From NCBI RefSeq assembly GCF_000691165.1, contig NZ_ASJD01000014.1, positions 1-43,955 on the forward strand: a DNA stretch of 43,955 nucleotides, in the 5' to 3' direction. This DNA is from Bacillus safensis FO-36b (GTDB taxonomy: Bacteria; Bacillota; Bacilli; Bacillales; Bacillaceae). Positions 24,891-32,803 of the stretch are shown here, piece after piece. The translations under genes and the position numbers were made by a program. The stretch's first letter is position 1. Every line of letters begins with the position of its first letter. Below the pieces are notes generated by a model that worked only from the letters and a program-made list of their open reading frames with translations, was not told where the DNA came from and did not search any database.

Positions 24891-26033
24891 TTACGCTAAC
24901 AGTTGTCTTGCGATGACTAGACGCTGAATTTCAGAGGTCCCTTCTCCAATTTCCATTAGCTTCGCATCTCTCACAAGCCGTTCTACACCACATTCTTTCA
25001 TGTAGCCTGTTCCCCCGTGAATTTGAACAGCATCAAGACTTGCTTTTGTCGCCATTTCAGAAGCGAAAAGTTTGGCATAGGCAGCTTCTTTTGTAAACGG
25101 CTTGCCGTGATCTTTCAGCCAAGCGGCTTTCCAAACCATTTGTCTGGCGAGCTCTATTTGCATCGCCATATCTGCCAGCTTAAACTGAATCGCTTGGAAG
25201 GAAGAAAGGGTCTGCCCAAATTGCTTTCTTTCTTTTGCATGCGAGAGCGAAGCATCTAGTGCAGCTTGTGCGATACCAACTGATAATGCAGCAATTGAAA
25301 TGCGTCCCCCATCTAATGTATATAAAAATTGCTTAAAGCCTTTCGCTGGGTCTCCTAAAATATTCTGGGCGGGTACACGTACACTGTCTAAAATGATTTC
25401 TGCTGTATCTGATCCGCGCACACCCATTTTGTCATATGGATTTGTAATGGACAGCCCTTTTTGCCCTTTCTCCACAATGAAGGCGGAGATGATTGGGCGG
25501 CCGTTTTCATCATAATCCGAGACAGCAGTGACGATAATGGTTCTGGCAAAATTGGCGTTTGTGATCCAGCATTTCTCCCCGCTGATGACATATTCTTGTC
25601 CGTCTTTGACCGCTTTTGTTTTTGTCCCTTTTGCATCTGACCCTGCATTTGGTTCTGTTAATCCAAAGGAACCGAGTGCTGTTCCAGATGCCAGCGGGAC
25701 AAGGTGGTCCATCTTTTGTTCCTCTGTACCGAAATAATAAAGCGGGCTTGCGCCTAAGGAAACGGCTGCAGCATAGCTAAGACCTGTACTACCGCACTGT
25801 TTGCCGATTTCTTCTACAGCCAGTGCATATGATATCGTATCTCCACCTGAGCCTCCGTATTTCTCTGGAAAGGGGATGCCCATAAAGCCGAGCTCCCCCA
25901 TTTTTTGAAACGTTTTGACTGGGAATACGGCCTGTTCATCAATGGTTTGAGCGAGTGGTGCAATTTCTGCTTTGGCGAAATCTTTGACCATCTGGCGGAT
26001 CATTTGTTGTTCTTTCGTTAATTCAAAATCCAT
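24891..26033 (-). CDS. yngJ: Acyl-CoA dehydrogenase (short/branched chain type)
   Basis: A 380-aa FAD enzyme making a 2,3-double bond in an acyl-CoA. Signatures are FGLTEPNAGSDAKGTKTKA (about residues 125-143) and, near the C-terminus, MEIGEGTSEIQRLVIARQLL. The Glu in EGTSE occupies the catalytic-base position of butyryl- and medium-chain dehydrogenases, while the segment at about residue 238 reads LDGGRISIA, lacking the Glu that isovaleryl-CoA dehydrogenases use. So context suggests isovaleryl-CoA but residues resemble the butyryl type. ATG 26033 follows AAAGGGGG. It is the first gene of the operon. The B. subtilis counterpart operon is, as I recall, sigma-E controlled; I see no convincing sigma-E promoter here. 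Confidence 0.9.
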   Translation of the reverse strand: MDFELTKEQQMIRQMVKDFAKAEIAPLAQTIDEQAVFPVKTFQKMGELGFMGIPFPEKYGGSGGDTISYALAVEEIGKQCGSTGLSYAAAVSLGASPLYYFGTEEQKMDHLVPLASGTALGSFGLTEPNAGSDAKGTKTKAVKDGQEYVISGEKCWITNANFARTIIVTAVSDYDENGRPIISAFIVEKGQKGLSITNPYDKMGVRGSDTAEIILDSVRVPAQNILGDPAKGFKQFLYTLDGGRISIAALSVGIAQAALDASLSHAKERKQFGQTLSSFQAIQFKLADMAMQIELARQMVWKAAWLKDHGKPFTKEAAYAKLFASEMATKASLDAVQIHGGTGYMKECGVERLVRDAKLMEIGEGTSEIQRLVIARQLLA

Positions 26034-26071
26034 CTTGTTTCCCCCTTTGGCTCTTTTCTATCATATTTATT

Positions 26072-26103
26072 AATCAAGCAGCTGCTTCATGCCAAGCTTG
26101 ATT
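26072..26103. promoter_or_regulatory. Nested dyads upstream of yngJ (candidate operator)
   Basis: AATCAAGC (26072-26079) and GCTTGATT (26096-26103) form one dyad; inside it lies the 12-bp palindrome AAGCAGCTGCTT (26076-26087). It sits 39-70 bp upstream of the yngJ start, just ahead of a TATGAT that could be a -10 on the minus strand. No regulator gene adjoins the operon. Function is inferred. Confidence 0.45.
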
Positions 26104-26125
26104 GAATTCAGAAAATTAAAACAAA

Positions 26126-26185
26126 AATAATAGAAAAAAAGCATGATTGAAGAAAAATCCTCATTCATGCTTTTTTTCTATTATT
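26126..26185. terminator. Long perfect hairpin terminator of the yngK operon
   Basis: A perfect 21-bp inverted repeat (26126-26146 with 26165-26185) with core AAAAAAAGCATGA and complement, and an 18-nt loop. The right arm includes the yngK stop codon. The A- and T-runs let it work in either direction, but the gene it ends is yngK. Confidence 0.85.
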
Positions 26186-27728
26186 TCACTATTTTTGTAG
26201 AAGGCTTGCTTTCGTGATGAAGACGATTAAGAGCCGTAATCTTGTAAGTATCCATTTTCTTTTGATTGACTGGGAGGTCTTTGATCGTTGTTATGGCGCC
26301 TTTTTCTTTTCTGACTGTTTGCAGTAATTCATATGTTCCTTTATTTGTTAATCGATAGACTGCATAATAGGATACGGTAGAATGATCATTTTTGATTTGT
26401 AAAGCCGCACCATCCGCTGTCTTTTTCACAGATTGAATGATTGGTTTTTTAGGTGCTTTCTGATGAAGCCAAGGCATTTCTGGAATGAGAGCTGGTTTGC
26501 GGTAAGACTCTTCTATCAATCGATCCTTTACATTCAAAGGGTTGCGATTGAGATCCTTCAGGCTGAAATGCATGCTTCCCTGCACGAGCTGTGTCTGCCT
26601 GTTCAGCTCAATCTGCCTAAAATATTCTTCCGGGTCAGACCAAGCAGGGTCACTGTTTTGATTAATTTTATATGCCGCCTGACCAATGTACAGGTGAACC
26701 GGCTCCCCTTTCACCTCATTTGACCACCATTTCGTCAGCACATCATAATCGGCAGCTTGAAAGCCGATGCTCCAGTAAATTTGCGGAGTAACATAATCAA
26801 TATCGTGCTGCTGAATCCACTCTCTTGTATCAGCATACAAATCATCGTAGTTGGTCATTCCTGCTGTGGTGTTTGAACCAGTCGGATCATCTTTTATGTT
26901 GCGCCATACACCGAATGGACTAATACCAAATTTCACATAAGGTTTTTCTTTCTTAATGGTGTCATTGATTTGCTTCACCAGCTGGTTCACATTATCTCTT
27001 CGCCAATCTTCTATATGTGTAAATGCTTTTTTTCCATATGTTTCATACGTTTCTTGATCTGGAAACGGGACACCAGCTATTTTATTAGGGTAAAAATAAT
27101 CATCCATATGCACCGCATCAATATCGTAGTTTTTCACAACTTCTTCTATGCCGCCTACAATGAAGTCCTGAGCCTCAGGAATGCCTGGGTTGTAATAAAG
27201 CTGATTACCATATGCAATCGTCCAATCAGGATGCTCTCTTGCAGGGTGATCGGCAGACAAACGGCTGAGATCAGTATGATTCATTGTGATTCGGTAAGGA
27301 TTAAACCAAGCGTGAAATTCAAGGCCGCGTTTATGAGCTTCTTTGATCATAAACTCAAGCGGATCATACCCAGGATCTTTCCCTTGTGTTCCAGTCAAAT
27401 ATTCTGACCACGGCCCGTATGCTGAAGGATAAAAGGCATCTGCTGTTGGTTTAATTTGCATAATGACGGCATTCATATTCATCGCTTTGATCTCATCTAA
27501 CAAACGAATGAACTCTTGTTTCTGCTCTGCTACGGGCAGCCCCTTCTTTGAGGGCCAATCTAAGTTATAAACCGATGCAATCCATACCGCGCGCATCTCT
27601 CTTGTGCTCTCAAGCTTTCCTTTTGGCACTGGGCGAGCAGCTAGACTGCTAGAAGGAATCAATAAAAATACAAACATCAACATCAGTGTTAAAACTGTCA
27701 TACTGATCTTTTTCAGCATGTTTTGCAT
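26181..27728 (-). CDS. yngK: Secreted glycoside-hydrolase-like protein (DUF187/GHL10 family)
   Basis: A 515-aa exported protein. A signal peptide with a hydrophobic core (MTVLTLMLMFVFLLIP) and likely cleavage after SSLAA leads into the family motif REMRAVWIASVYNLDWPS. A TIM-barrel follows with HAWFNPYRI and the acidic VHMDDYFYP (about residue 215), then a C-terminal FnIII-like stretch from about residue 425. Members are thought to act on cell-surface or environmental glycans; the substrate is not known. The ATG at 27728 or the one nine bases later (27719) could be the start behind AGGTGAGG. It is co-transcribed with the phosphatase gene 15 nt upstream and is ended by the 21-bp hairpin. Confidence 0.88.
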   Translation of the reverse strand: MQNMLKKISMTVLTLMLMFVFLLIPSSSLAARPVPKGKLESTREMRAVWIASVYNLDWPSKKGLPVAEQKQEFIRLLDEIKAMNMNAVIMQIKPTADAFYPSAYGPWSEYLTGTQGKDPGYDPLEFMIKEAHKRGLEFHAWFNPYRITMNHTDLSRLSADHPAREHPDWTIAYGNQLYYNPGIPEAQDFIVGGIEEVVKNYDIDAVHMDDYFYPNKIAGVPFPDQETYETYGKKAFTHIEDWRRDNVNQLVKQINDTIKKEKPYVKFGISPFGVWRNIKDDPTGSNTTAGMTNYDDLYADTREWIQQHDIDYVTPQIYWSIGFQAADYDVLTKWWSNEVKGEPVHLYIGQAAYKINQNSDPAWSDPEEYFRQIELNRQTQLVQGSMHFSLKDLNRNPLNVKDRLIEESYRKPALIPEMPWLHQKAPKKPIIQSVKKTADGAALQIKNDHSTVSYYAVYRLTNKGTYELLQTVRKEKGAITTIKDLPVNQKKMDTYKITALNRLHHESKPSTKIVK

Positions 27729-27743
27729 CACCTCACCTTAAGT

Positions 27744-28550
27744 TTATTCCGCTTTTTGTGATGGAATGCCAGCAGATGGTGTAAGCAGAATGTTTTTCAT
27801 TTCATTGAGCTGAGCTTCAGGGACTTTGCAGGCTTCAATTAAATACTGCTCTGCACTCCCGTATGTCTCCAGCATTTCGTGCAGCACATCTTCAAGATAA
27901 TCTTGCTGCACACCGACAAGCGGCTGAATTTGTTCTTTTGACACCCGGTATAAACTCATCAATCGGACAAATCGTTCCTGCCTTCTGACGAGCATTTGCA
28001 CGCCTTCATTGGAACGCATATATTCACTTAAAACGACAGCCAGCGGTACACCTGCTGTTAACTGAATCAGGGCAGATAAAAAACCTGTACGGTCCTTGCC
28101 ACTCGTGCAGTGAAGCATCAGCGGGTAATGGCTTTGATCTGAAAGCAGTGTGAACAGCTGCCGAATCTCTTCTTTACGCTCTGTCAGCATGCTTTGATAT
28201 AACTCTTTCATGATCGGTGTAAATGAGAGAGACTTCCCTTCTGTTACCAGCATACGAAACATGGTCCATTTACTCGGCATCTTACTGTCAGGCTGCATCG
28301 GAATATGAACGATTTTGTCGTGTTCCTTGATCTTTGCTGGATGTGATTTACGTTCTGAGGCTGTACGGAGGTCGCAAACGGTTTGAATCCCAAGTGCTGA
28401 GAATATCTCGATGTCTTGTTTCGTCAAACGGGATAAATCTGCGGATCGATAAATCATTCCCTTTTTGATCACCATCCCATCTGTTGTTTGAAGTCCCCCT
28501 ACTTCTCTAAAATTCGCAAGCTTTGAAAATGGGTTGTTTGATTGATTCAT
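27744..28550 (-). CDS. Tyrosine/phosphoinositide-type phosphatase (Y_phosphatase3)
   Basis: A 268-aa cysteine-dependent phosphatase. The N-terminal family motif is NFREVGGLQTTDG (residues 13-25), followed by YRSADLSRLT, and the P-loop is LHCTSGKDRTGF (HC-x5-R, about residue 147). The GKDR loop is typical of IphP / Listeria LipA-like enzymes that can hydrolyse phosphotyrosine and phosphoinositides. No signal peptide is seen, so it is cytosolic. ATG 28550 follows AAAGGA. It is transcribed ahead of yngK and divergently from a DeoR-family regulator. Its physiological substrate is unknown. Confidence 0.87.
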   Translation of the reverse strand: MNQSNNPFSKLANFREVGGLQTTDGMVIKKGMIYRSADLSRLTKQDIEIFSALGIQTVCDLRTASERKSHPAKIKEHDKIVHIPMQPDSKMPSKWTMFRMLVTEGKSLSFTPIMKELYQSMLTERKEEIRQLFTLLSDQSHYPLMLHCTSGKDRTGFLSALIQLTAGVPLAVVLSEYMRSNEGVQMLVRRQERFVRLMSLYRVSKEQIQPLVGVQQDYLEDVLHEMLETYGSAEQYLIEACKVPEAQLNEMKNILLTPSAGIPSQKAE

Positions 28551-28649
28551 AGAAGTGAAAGTCCTTTCTAGTTTCTTTTTTCTATCATACGCTTTTATAT
28601 CAAAGGAGAAAAGAGAATCAATTGGCCTAATCCCAGTAAGAGAATTTAT

Positions 28650-28658
28650 TGGTATAAT
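28650..28658 (+). promoter_or_regulatory. Extended -10 promoter element of the DeoR-family gene
   Basis: TGGTATAAT is a TGn-extended consensus -10, 37 bp before the ATG. No clear -35 is needed or visible. Confidence 0.55.
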
Positions 28659-28695
28659 GGAAAAAGGACATTCGGATTGATTGGAGATATGAAGT

Positions 28696-29460
28696 ATGAT
28701 AAAAACAAAACGGATTCAGCAAATCAAAGAGTATGTGTTTGACCGGGAATCTGCCTCACTTGATGAGCTTGTGGCGCATTTTGGTGTCTCAAAAAACACG
28801 ATACGCCGAGATGTACAGGCATTGGTCGAGTCTGGCGTGCTCAAAAAAGTGTATGGCGGAGTGGCTGTGAACCATTCAACGTTAGTGGTGTATCAGGAGC
28901 GAAAGACCCGTCAGCTCAGTAAAAAGCAATTGATCGGTCAGACGGCTGCCGCTTTTGTGGAAAACGGGGATATGATTTTTATTGATTCTGGTACGACAAC
29001 GCTTGAGATGCTCCCCTATTTGACTGAGAAACAGGTGACCATTGTGACCAATAATGTGGATTTCATTACACAGGCGATGCCTTATGAAAATCTCACCATC
29101 TTTTCCACTGGCGGGATGCTTGAAAGAAAAACGAATTCTTTCGTTGGCTATCAAAGTGTTGAGCGCTTAAAAGCTTACAATGTCAATAAAGCCTTTATCG
29201 CATCAACTGGTTTATCCATTGATCACGGCGTCACGAATTCGTCTCCGCTTGAAACCGATATTAAAAAGACGCTTGTTCAAAAAAGTGCCAAAACCTTTTT
29301 ATTAGTGGATGATAGCAAATTCGATCATTACGCATTGACCACGTTTTGTGATTTGCACGAGATTGATATCGTCGTGACCAATCAGGAGCCAAATGAAGAT
29401 TATCTTCAATATGGAAAAGAGCATGATGTACGGTTTGTCACACCTTCATCGAATGAATAG
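28696..29460 (+). CDS. DeoR/IolR-like transcriptional repressor
   Basis: A 254-aa DeoR-family protein. The N-terminal HTH contains SLDELVAHFGVSKNTIRRDV (residues 19-38) and ends in the family phrase VLKKVYGGVAV. The sugar-phosphate sensor domain shows FIDSGTTTLEML (about residue 95), SFVGYQSVE, and FIASTGLSIDHGVTNSS. The general pattern recalls B. subtilis IolR and GlpR-type regulators. ATG 28696 follows GGAG. The gene is monocistronic with its own terminator, divergent from the phosphatase-yngK pair and the most likely regulator of it. No inositol genes are present in this window. Confidence 0.85.
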   Translation: MIKTKRIQQIKEYVFDRESASLDELVAHFGVSKNTIRRDVQALVESGVLKKVYGGVAVNHSTLVVYQERKTRQLSKKQLIGQTAAAFVENGDMIFIDSGTTTLEMLPYLTEKQVTIVTNNVDFITQAMPYENLTIFSTGGMLERKTNSFVGYQSVERLKAYNVNKAFIASTGLSIDHGVTNSSPLETDIKKTLVQKSAKTFLLVDDSKFDHYALTTFCDLHEIDIVVTNQEPNEDYLQYGKEHDVRFVTPSSNE

Positions 29461-29467
29461 ATGGACA

Positions 29468-29499
29468 AAAAAACGGCTCAGGAATTTGAGCCGTTTTTT
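29468..29499. terminator. Bidirectional terminator after the DeoR-family gene
   Basis: A 13-bp perfect stem: AAAAAACGGCTCA (29468-29480), loop GGAATT, and TGAGCCGTTTTTT (29487-29499). It includes the stop codon of the convergent hypothetical gene. Confidence 0.88.
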
Positions 29500-30056
29500 G
29501 ATTCATTGATTTCAAGCTGCATGATCATACGGAATAAAAATCGATACACGGCCGAGATGACGTCAATGAAAGCCGTATCTTCGTGGATATCCTCAAGCTC
29601 AAGAAGCTGCAAATTCACATCAAATAAGCCATCTTGTCCATTAAATTGAAGCTGAGCACCATTTAATGGCGATAGCATGTCCTTTAGAATATTCGTGTCT
29701 TTTTTAGGACGTTTTAAACCGAATAGGACGGTATACGTTTGAAACACTTCATCCCATTCAATGGCCAAGCCATCCACTTTCACGACATCAAACCACTTGG
29801 ATTCGATATAAATGAATTCTTTTTGATGTTTTTTCACATATGTAAGCGGTGTGTTTAGAAATGAGGCGTTTTCTGTTTGAATCATGTTCTCTGATTCCTT
29901 GTCTACACGCTCTATATATACATCGCCAAAACGGGCTTCTTCTTTTATTCTCGCCCCTTCTAATGTCCAATTGCGGCGCGCCGCTTCATCATATTCAAAG
30001 TCGGTCAGCGCCTGTCCTTCTTTTAGTAAGTCTTGTAAGCGATTTTGCAGTGACAT
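29478..30056 (-). CDS. Hypothetical protein, 192 aa
   Basis: I do not recognise this protein. It is soluble and acidic, with no signal peptide or membrane segment. It begins MSLQNRLQDLLKEGQALTD, continues with strand-rich stretches (ARFGDVYIERVD, KEFIYIESKWFDVVKVDG, YTVLFGLKRPKK) and ends in a helical segment VISAVYRFLFRMIMQLEI. ATG 30056 is chosen because GAAAGGAG stands 9-16 nt upstream; an open frame reaches 30083. It stands alone between convergent and divergent genes, sharing the terminator with the DeoR gene. Confidence 0.75.
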   Translation of the reverse strand: MSLQNRLQDLLKEGQALTDFEYDEAARRNWTLEGARIKEEARFGDVYIERVDKESENMIQTENASFLNTPLTYVKKHQKEFIYIESKWFDVVKVDGLAIEWDEVFQTYTVLFGLKRPKKDTNILKDMLSPLNGAQLQFNGQDGLFDVNLQLLELEDIHEDTAFIDVISAVYRFLFRMIMQLEINESKNGSNS

Positions 30057-30139
30057 GGCTATGTCTCCTTTCTTCTCCTTCATGTGTGTTTATTATTTTA
30101 GCATAACTCATGAAAAGAAAGATATGTCCGAGCATATGA

Positions 30140-30148
30140 TGGTATGAT
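30140..30148 (+). promoter_or_regulatory. Extended -10 promoter element of the CdaR-type gene
   Basis: TGGTATGAT, a TGn-extended near-consensus -10, 33 bp before the TTG start. The same TGGTATnAT form recurs at 28650 and 39336 in this window. Confidence 0.5.
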
Positions 30149-30181
30149 AGTGTCAAAAGAAACATCTCGGAGGGGTACGTT

Positions 30182-31315
30182 TTGCTCACAATGACACTGG
30201 CAGAAAAAATCGTAGACGAGGTTAAAAAGGTGCTGACTGAGGAAATCATCATCGCACAAACAAACGGCACCATCATTGCAGCAACAGATCCAGCGCGCGT
30301 TGGACAATTTCATGAAGGAGCGTATCTGACATCTTTTGAAGGACAGAAACGAATTCTCACAAAGGATGACCAGCAGCACATGAAAGGCGTCAAAGCTGGC
30401 ATCAATCTGCCTATTTATTTTAAGCAAGAGGTCATCGGGGTCATTGGAATGACAGGAGATCCTGTACATGTGTCTCCTTTTGGCGAAATATTAAGAAAAA
30501 TGACCGAGCTGCTTATTCATGAACATGAATTTTTTCAAGAAACTGAAACGGATGAACGTCAGCTCGAAGCGTTTGTATTCGACTGGCTTCATCTGCCAGA
30601 GACAGCGATTGATCTCACTGAAAAAGCGTCGCGGCTTCAGCTTGATATCAATAAGGAGCGCGCAGTTGTTCTGATCGATTGTCAGGATGAATCGTTTATG
30701 AAGCAGAATCAATACAAAGAATTGAAGGAAACGCTGCATCTCACTATGCAGGAGATCATCGTCCGCTGGGGGCATGCCCGTTTTTTGCTCATGCTGCAAA
30801 CAACAGCAGATGATCGTAAAGCCTTGCAGCAGCGCCTGTTTCACATCCATGCCTCCCTTACGGCGCGGAGCTCTCCCGGGGTTTTGATTGGAGCAGGGAA
30901 ACCAGCAGCTGCTCATTTGATGAAGCAATCCTTTCAACAAGCCTTTCGAGCATTAAAAATGGCACATGCTGATACACCGATTGTATTTGATGAAGATTTA
31001 ACGCTTGAACTTTTTATGGAGGAAGTGAGTCAGGAAACAAAAGAAGTGTTTCTTGATCGAACAATCGCCCCTCTTCTCCCCTATCCTGAATTAGTGAAAA
31101 CATTGCGGGTGCTTATGACATCAGATTGCTCATTGAAATATACAGCAGAAGCGATGCATGTCCATATCAATACACTGCATTACAGGCTAAAACGAATCCA
31201 AGATTTAACGACACTTGATCCAAAGCGCATGCAAGATGCAATGCTCTTTTATTTAGCTTTCATGTTATTAGATCATGATCCAAAAAAACGAAGCGAACAG
31301 CCCGATATTTTGTAG
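30182..31315 (+). CDS. ysfB: CdaR/PucR-family regulator of glycolate oxidase (YsfB-like)
   Basis: A 377-aa activator-type regulator. The N-terminal sugar-diacid recognition domain begins LAEKIVDEVKKVLTEEIIIA and contains VGQFHEGAYLTSFEG. A GGDEF-like middle follows, and a C-terminal PucR-type HTH near residues 325-355 (CSLKYTAEAMHVHINTLHYR). TTG 30182 is placed 6 nt behind GGAGGGG; ATG 30191 is possible. It lies directly upstream of glcD-glcF, as ysfB does in B. subtilis, and most likely controls them in response to glycolate or a related acid. A hairpin separates the two units. Confidence 0.85.
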   Translation: MLTMTLAEKIVDEVKKVLTEEIIIAQTNGTIIAATDPARVGQFHEGAYLTSFEGQKRILTKDDQQHMKGVKAGINLPIYFKQEVIGVIGMTGDPVHVSPFGEILRKMTELLIHEHEFFQETETDERQLEAFVFDWLHLPETAIDLTEKASRLQLDINKERAVVLIDCQDESFMKQNQYKELKETLHLTMQEIIVRWGHARFLLMLQTTADDRKALQQRLFHIHASLTARSSPGVLIGAGKPAAAHLMKQSFQQAFRALKMAHADTPIVFDEDLTLELFMEEVSQETKEVFLDRTIAPLLPYPELVKTLRVLMTSDCSLKYTAEAMHVHINTLHYRLKRIQDLTTLDPKRMQDAMLFYLAFMLLDHDPKKRSEQPDIL

Positions 31316-31348
31316 AATCGTCCATAGGCATGAGGCGATTCTTTTTTT
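31314..31348 (+). terminator. Terminator between ysfB and glcD
   Basis: AGAATCG (31314-31320) pairs with CGATTCT (31336-31342), then a T-run. It begins in the ysfB stop codon. The short stem may allow partial read-through into glcD. Confidence 0.6.
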
Positions 31349-31387
31349 ATACTGAAAGAAACGATACGTCTCATCAATAGGAGTTGA

Positions 31388-32803
31388 ATGCGTATGTTAC
31401 ATTCTGAATTTTTAAATCAATTAAAAAAGATTGTCGGTGCTTCTTACATGCAGGACAGTAAAGCCGATCGGCTTGCCTACTCTTATGATGCAACACCAAA
31501 TTTTCAGCATATGCCAGATGTCATCGTAAGCCCGCATACGGCTGAGGAAATCCAGCAAATTGTCCGGCTCTGCTCCTCATATAACATTCCGATCGTGCCA
31601 AGAGGATCAGGAACGAACCTTTGTGCAGGCACATGTCCCACTCAAGGCGGACTTGTGATGCTGTTTACAAGAATGAACCAATTAATAGAAATAGATGAAG
31701 AAAACCTGACAGCAACGGTGCAGCCTGGTTTGATCACACAGGAACTCATTCGCCAAGTAGAGGCGAAAGGCCTCTTCTATCCACCTGATCCAAGCTCTAT
31801 GAAAATCTCTACATTAGGCGGAAATATTAATGAAAATTCAGGTGGTCTCCGGGGATTAAAGTATGGAGTGACGAGAGATTATGTACTTGGACTTGAAGTC
31901 GTTCTGCCAAACGGTGATATCATCAAAACAGGCGGCAAGCTTGCAAAAGACGTGGCTGGGTATGATATGACCCGTTTGTTCGTAGGTTCAGAAGGAACGC
32001 TCGGGATTGTCACTGAAGCCACGCTGAAGCTTTTGCCGCTTCCAGAAACAAAACAAACGATGCTTTGCTTATATGAAAGTTTAGAGGAAGCCGCCGCTTC
32101 AGTGTCGGCGATTATTGCAGAGCGTATCATCCCCGCCACATTAGAATTTATGGATCAGCCGACTTTGGAAGTCGTTGAAGACTTTGCAAAAATCGGTTTG
32201 CCGACTGACGTTCAAGCGGTGCTGTTAATCGAACAAGACGGCCATCCTGAGGCGGTTACCTGTGATATGCAGCGCATCGCAAAAGTGTGCCAGCAGCACG
32301 GTGCAAAAGAAGTGAATATCGCACATTCTGAAGAAGAGGCCAATGCCCTTTTAACAGCGAGACGATCTGCTTTATCAGCTCTCGCCCGGTTAAGTCCGAC
32401 GACCATTTTAGAAGATGCCACAGTCCCCCGGTCTGAAATTGCCAGCATGGTGCGGGCGATCGAAGACATTGCGAGAGCGTACGATGTGAAAATCTGTACG
32501 TTTGGTCATGCAGGTGATGGGAATTTACACCCTACTTGTGCAACGGATGCAAGAAATGAAGAAGAAATGAAGCGGGTAGAGGAAGCCTTTCAGGCCATTT
32601 TTGAAAAAGCAGTCTCACTTGGCGGCACCATTACGGGTGAACATGGCGTGGGTCTTATGAAAGCCCCTTACTTAGAACTAAAGGTTAAAAAAGAAGGCAT
32701 TGTGGCAATGAGAGCGATCAAACAAGCGCTTGACCCGGAAAATATCATGAACCCTGATAAAGTGTTTGGAAAAGCCGCAAGAAAGCGGGTGGTGCTCTCA
32801 TGA
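31388..32803 (+). CDS. glcD: Glycolate oxidase subunit GlcD (FAD-linked)
   Basis: A 471-aa flavoprotein (470 if the second ATG is used) that oxidises glycolate, or possibly D-lactate, to the 2-oxo acid. It has an N-terminal FAD-binding-4 (PCMH) domain with VPRGSGTNLCAGTCPTQGG (about residue 75) and SMKISTLGGNINENSGG, and a C-terminal FAD-oxidase domain with TFGHAGDGNLHPT and ITGEHGVGLMK. The second ATG (31394) has better spacing from TAGGAG. Its end overlaps glcF by 4 nt. As in B. subtilis, only GlcD and GlcF are present; no GlcE gene adjoins. Confidence 0.92.
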   Translation: MRMLHSEFLNQLKKIVGASYMQDSKADRLAYSYDATPNFQHMPDVIVSPHTAEEIQQIVRLCSSYNIPIVPRGSGTNLCAGTCPTQGGLVMLFTRMNQLIEIDEENLTATVQPGLITQELIRQVEAKGLFYPPDPSSMKISTLGGNINENSGGLRGLKYGVTRDYVLGLEVVLPNGDIIKTGGKLAKDVAGYDMTRLFVGSEGTLGIVTEATLKLLPLPETKQTMLCLYESLEEAAASVSAIIAERIIPATLEFMDQPTLEVVEDFAKIGLPTDVQAVLLIEQDGHPEAVTCDMQRIAKVCQQHGAKEVNIAHSEEEANALLTARRSALSALARLSPTTILEDATVPRSEIASMVRAIEDIARAYDVKICTFGHAGDGNLHPTCATDARNEEEMKRVEEAFQAIFEKAVSLGGTITGEHGVGLMKAPYLELKVKKEGIVAMRAIKQALDPENIMNPDKVFGKAARKRVVLS

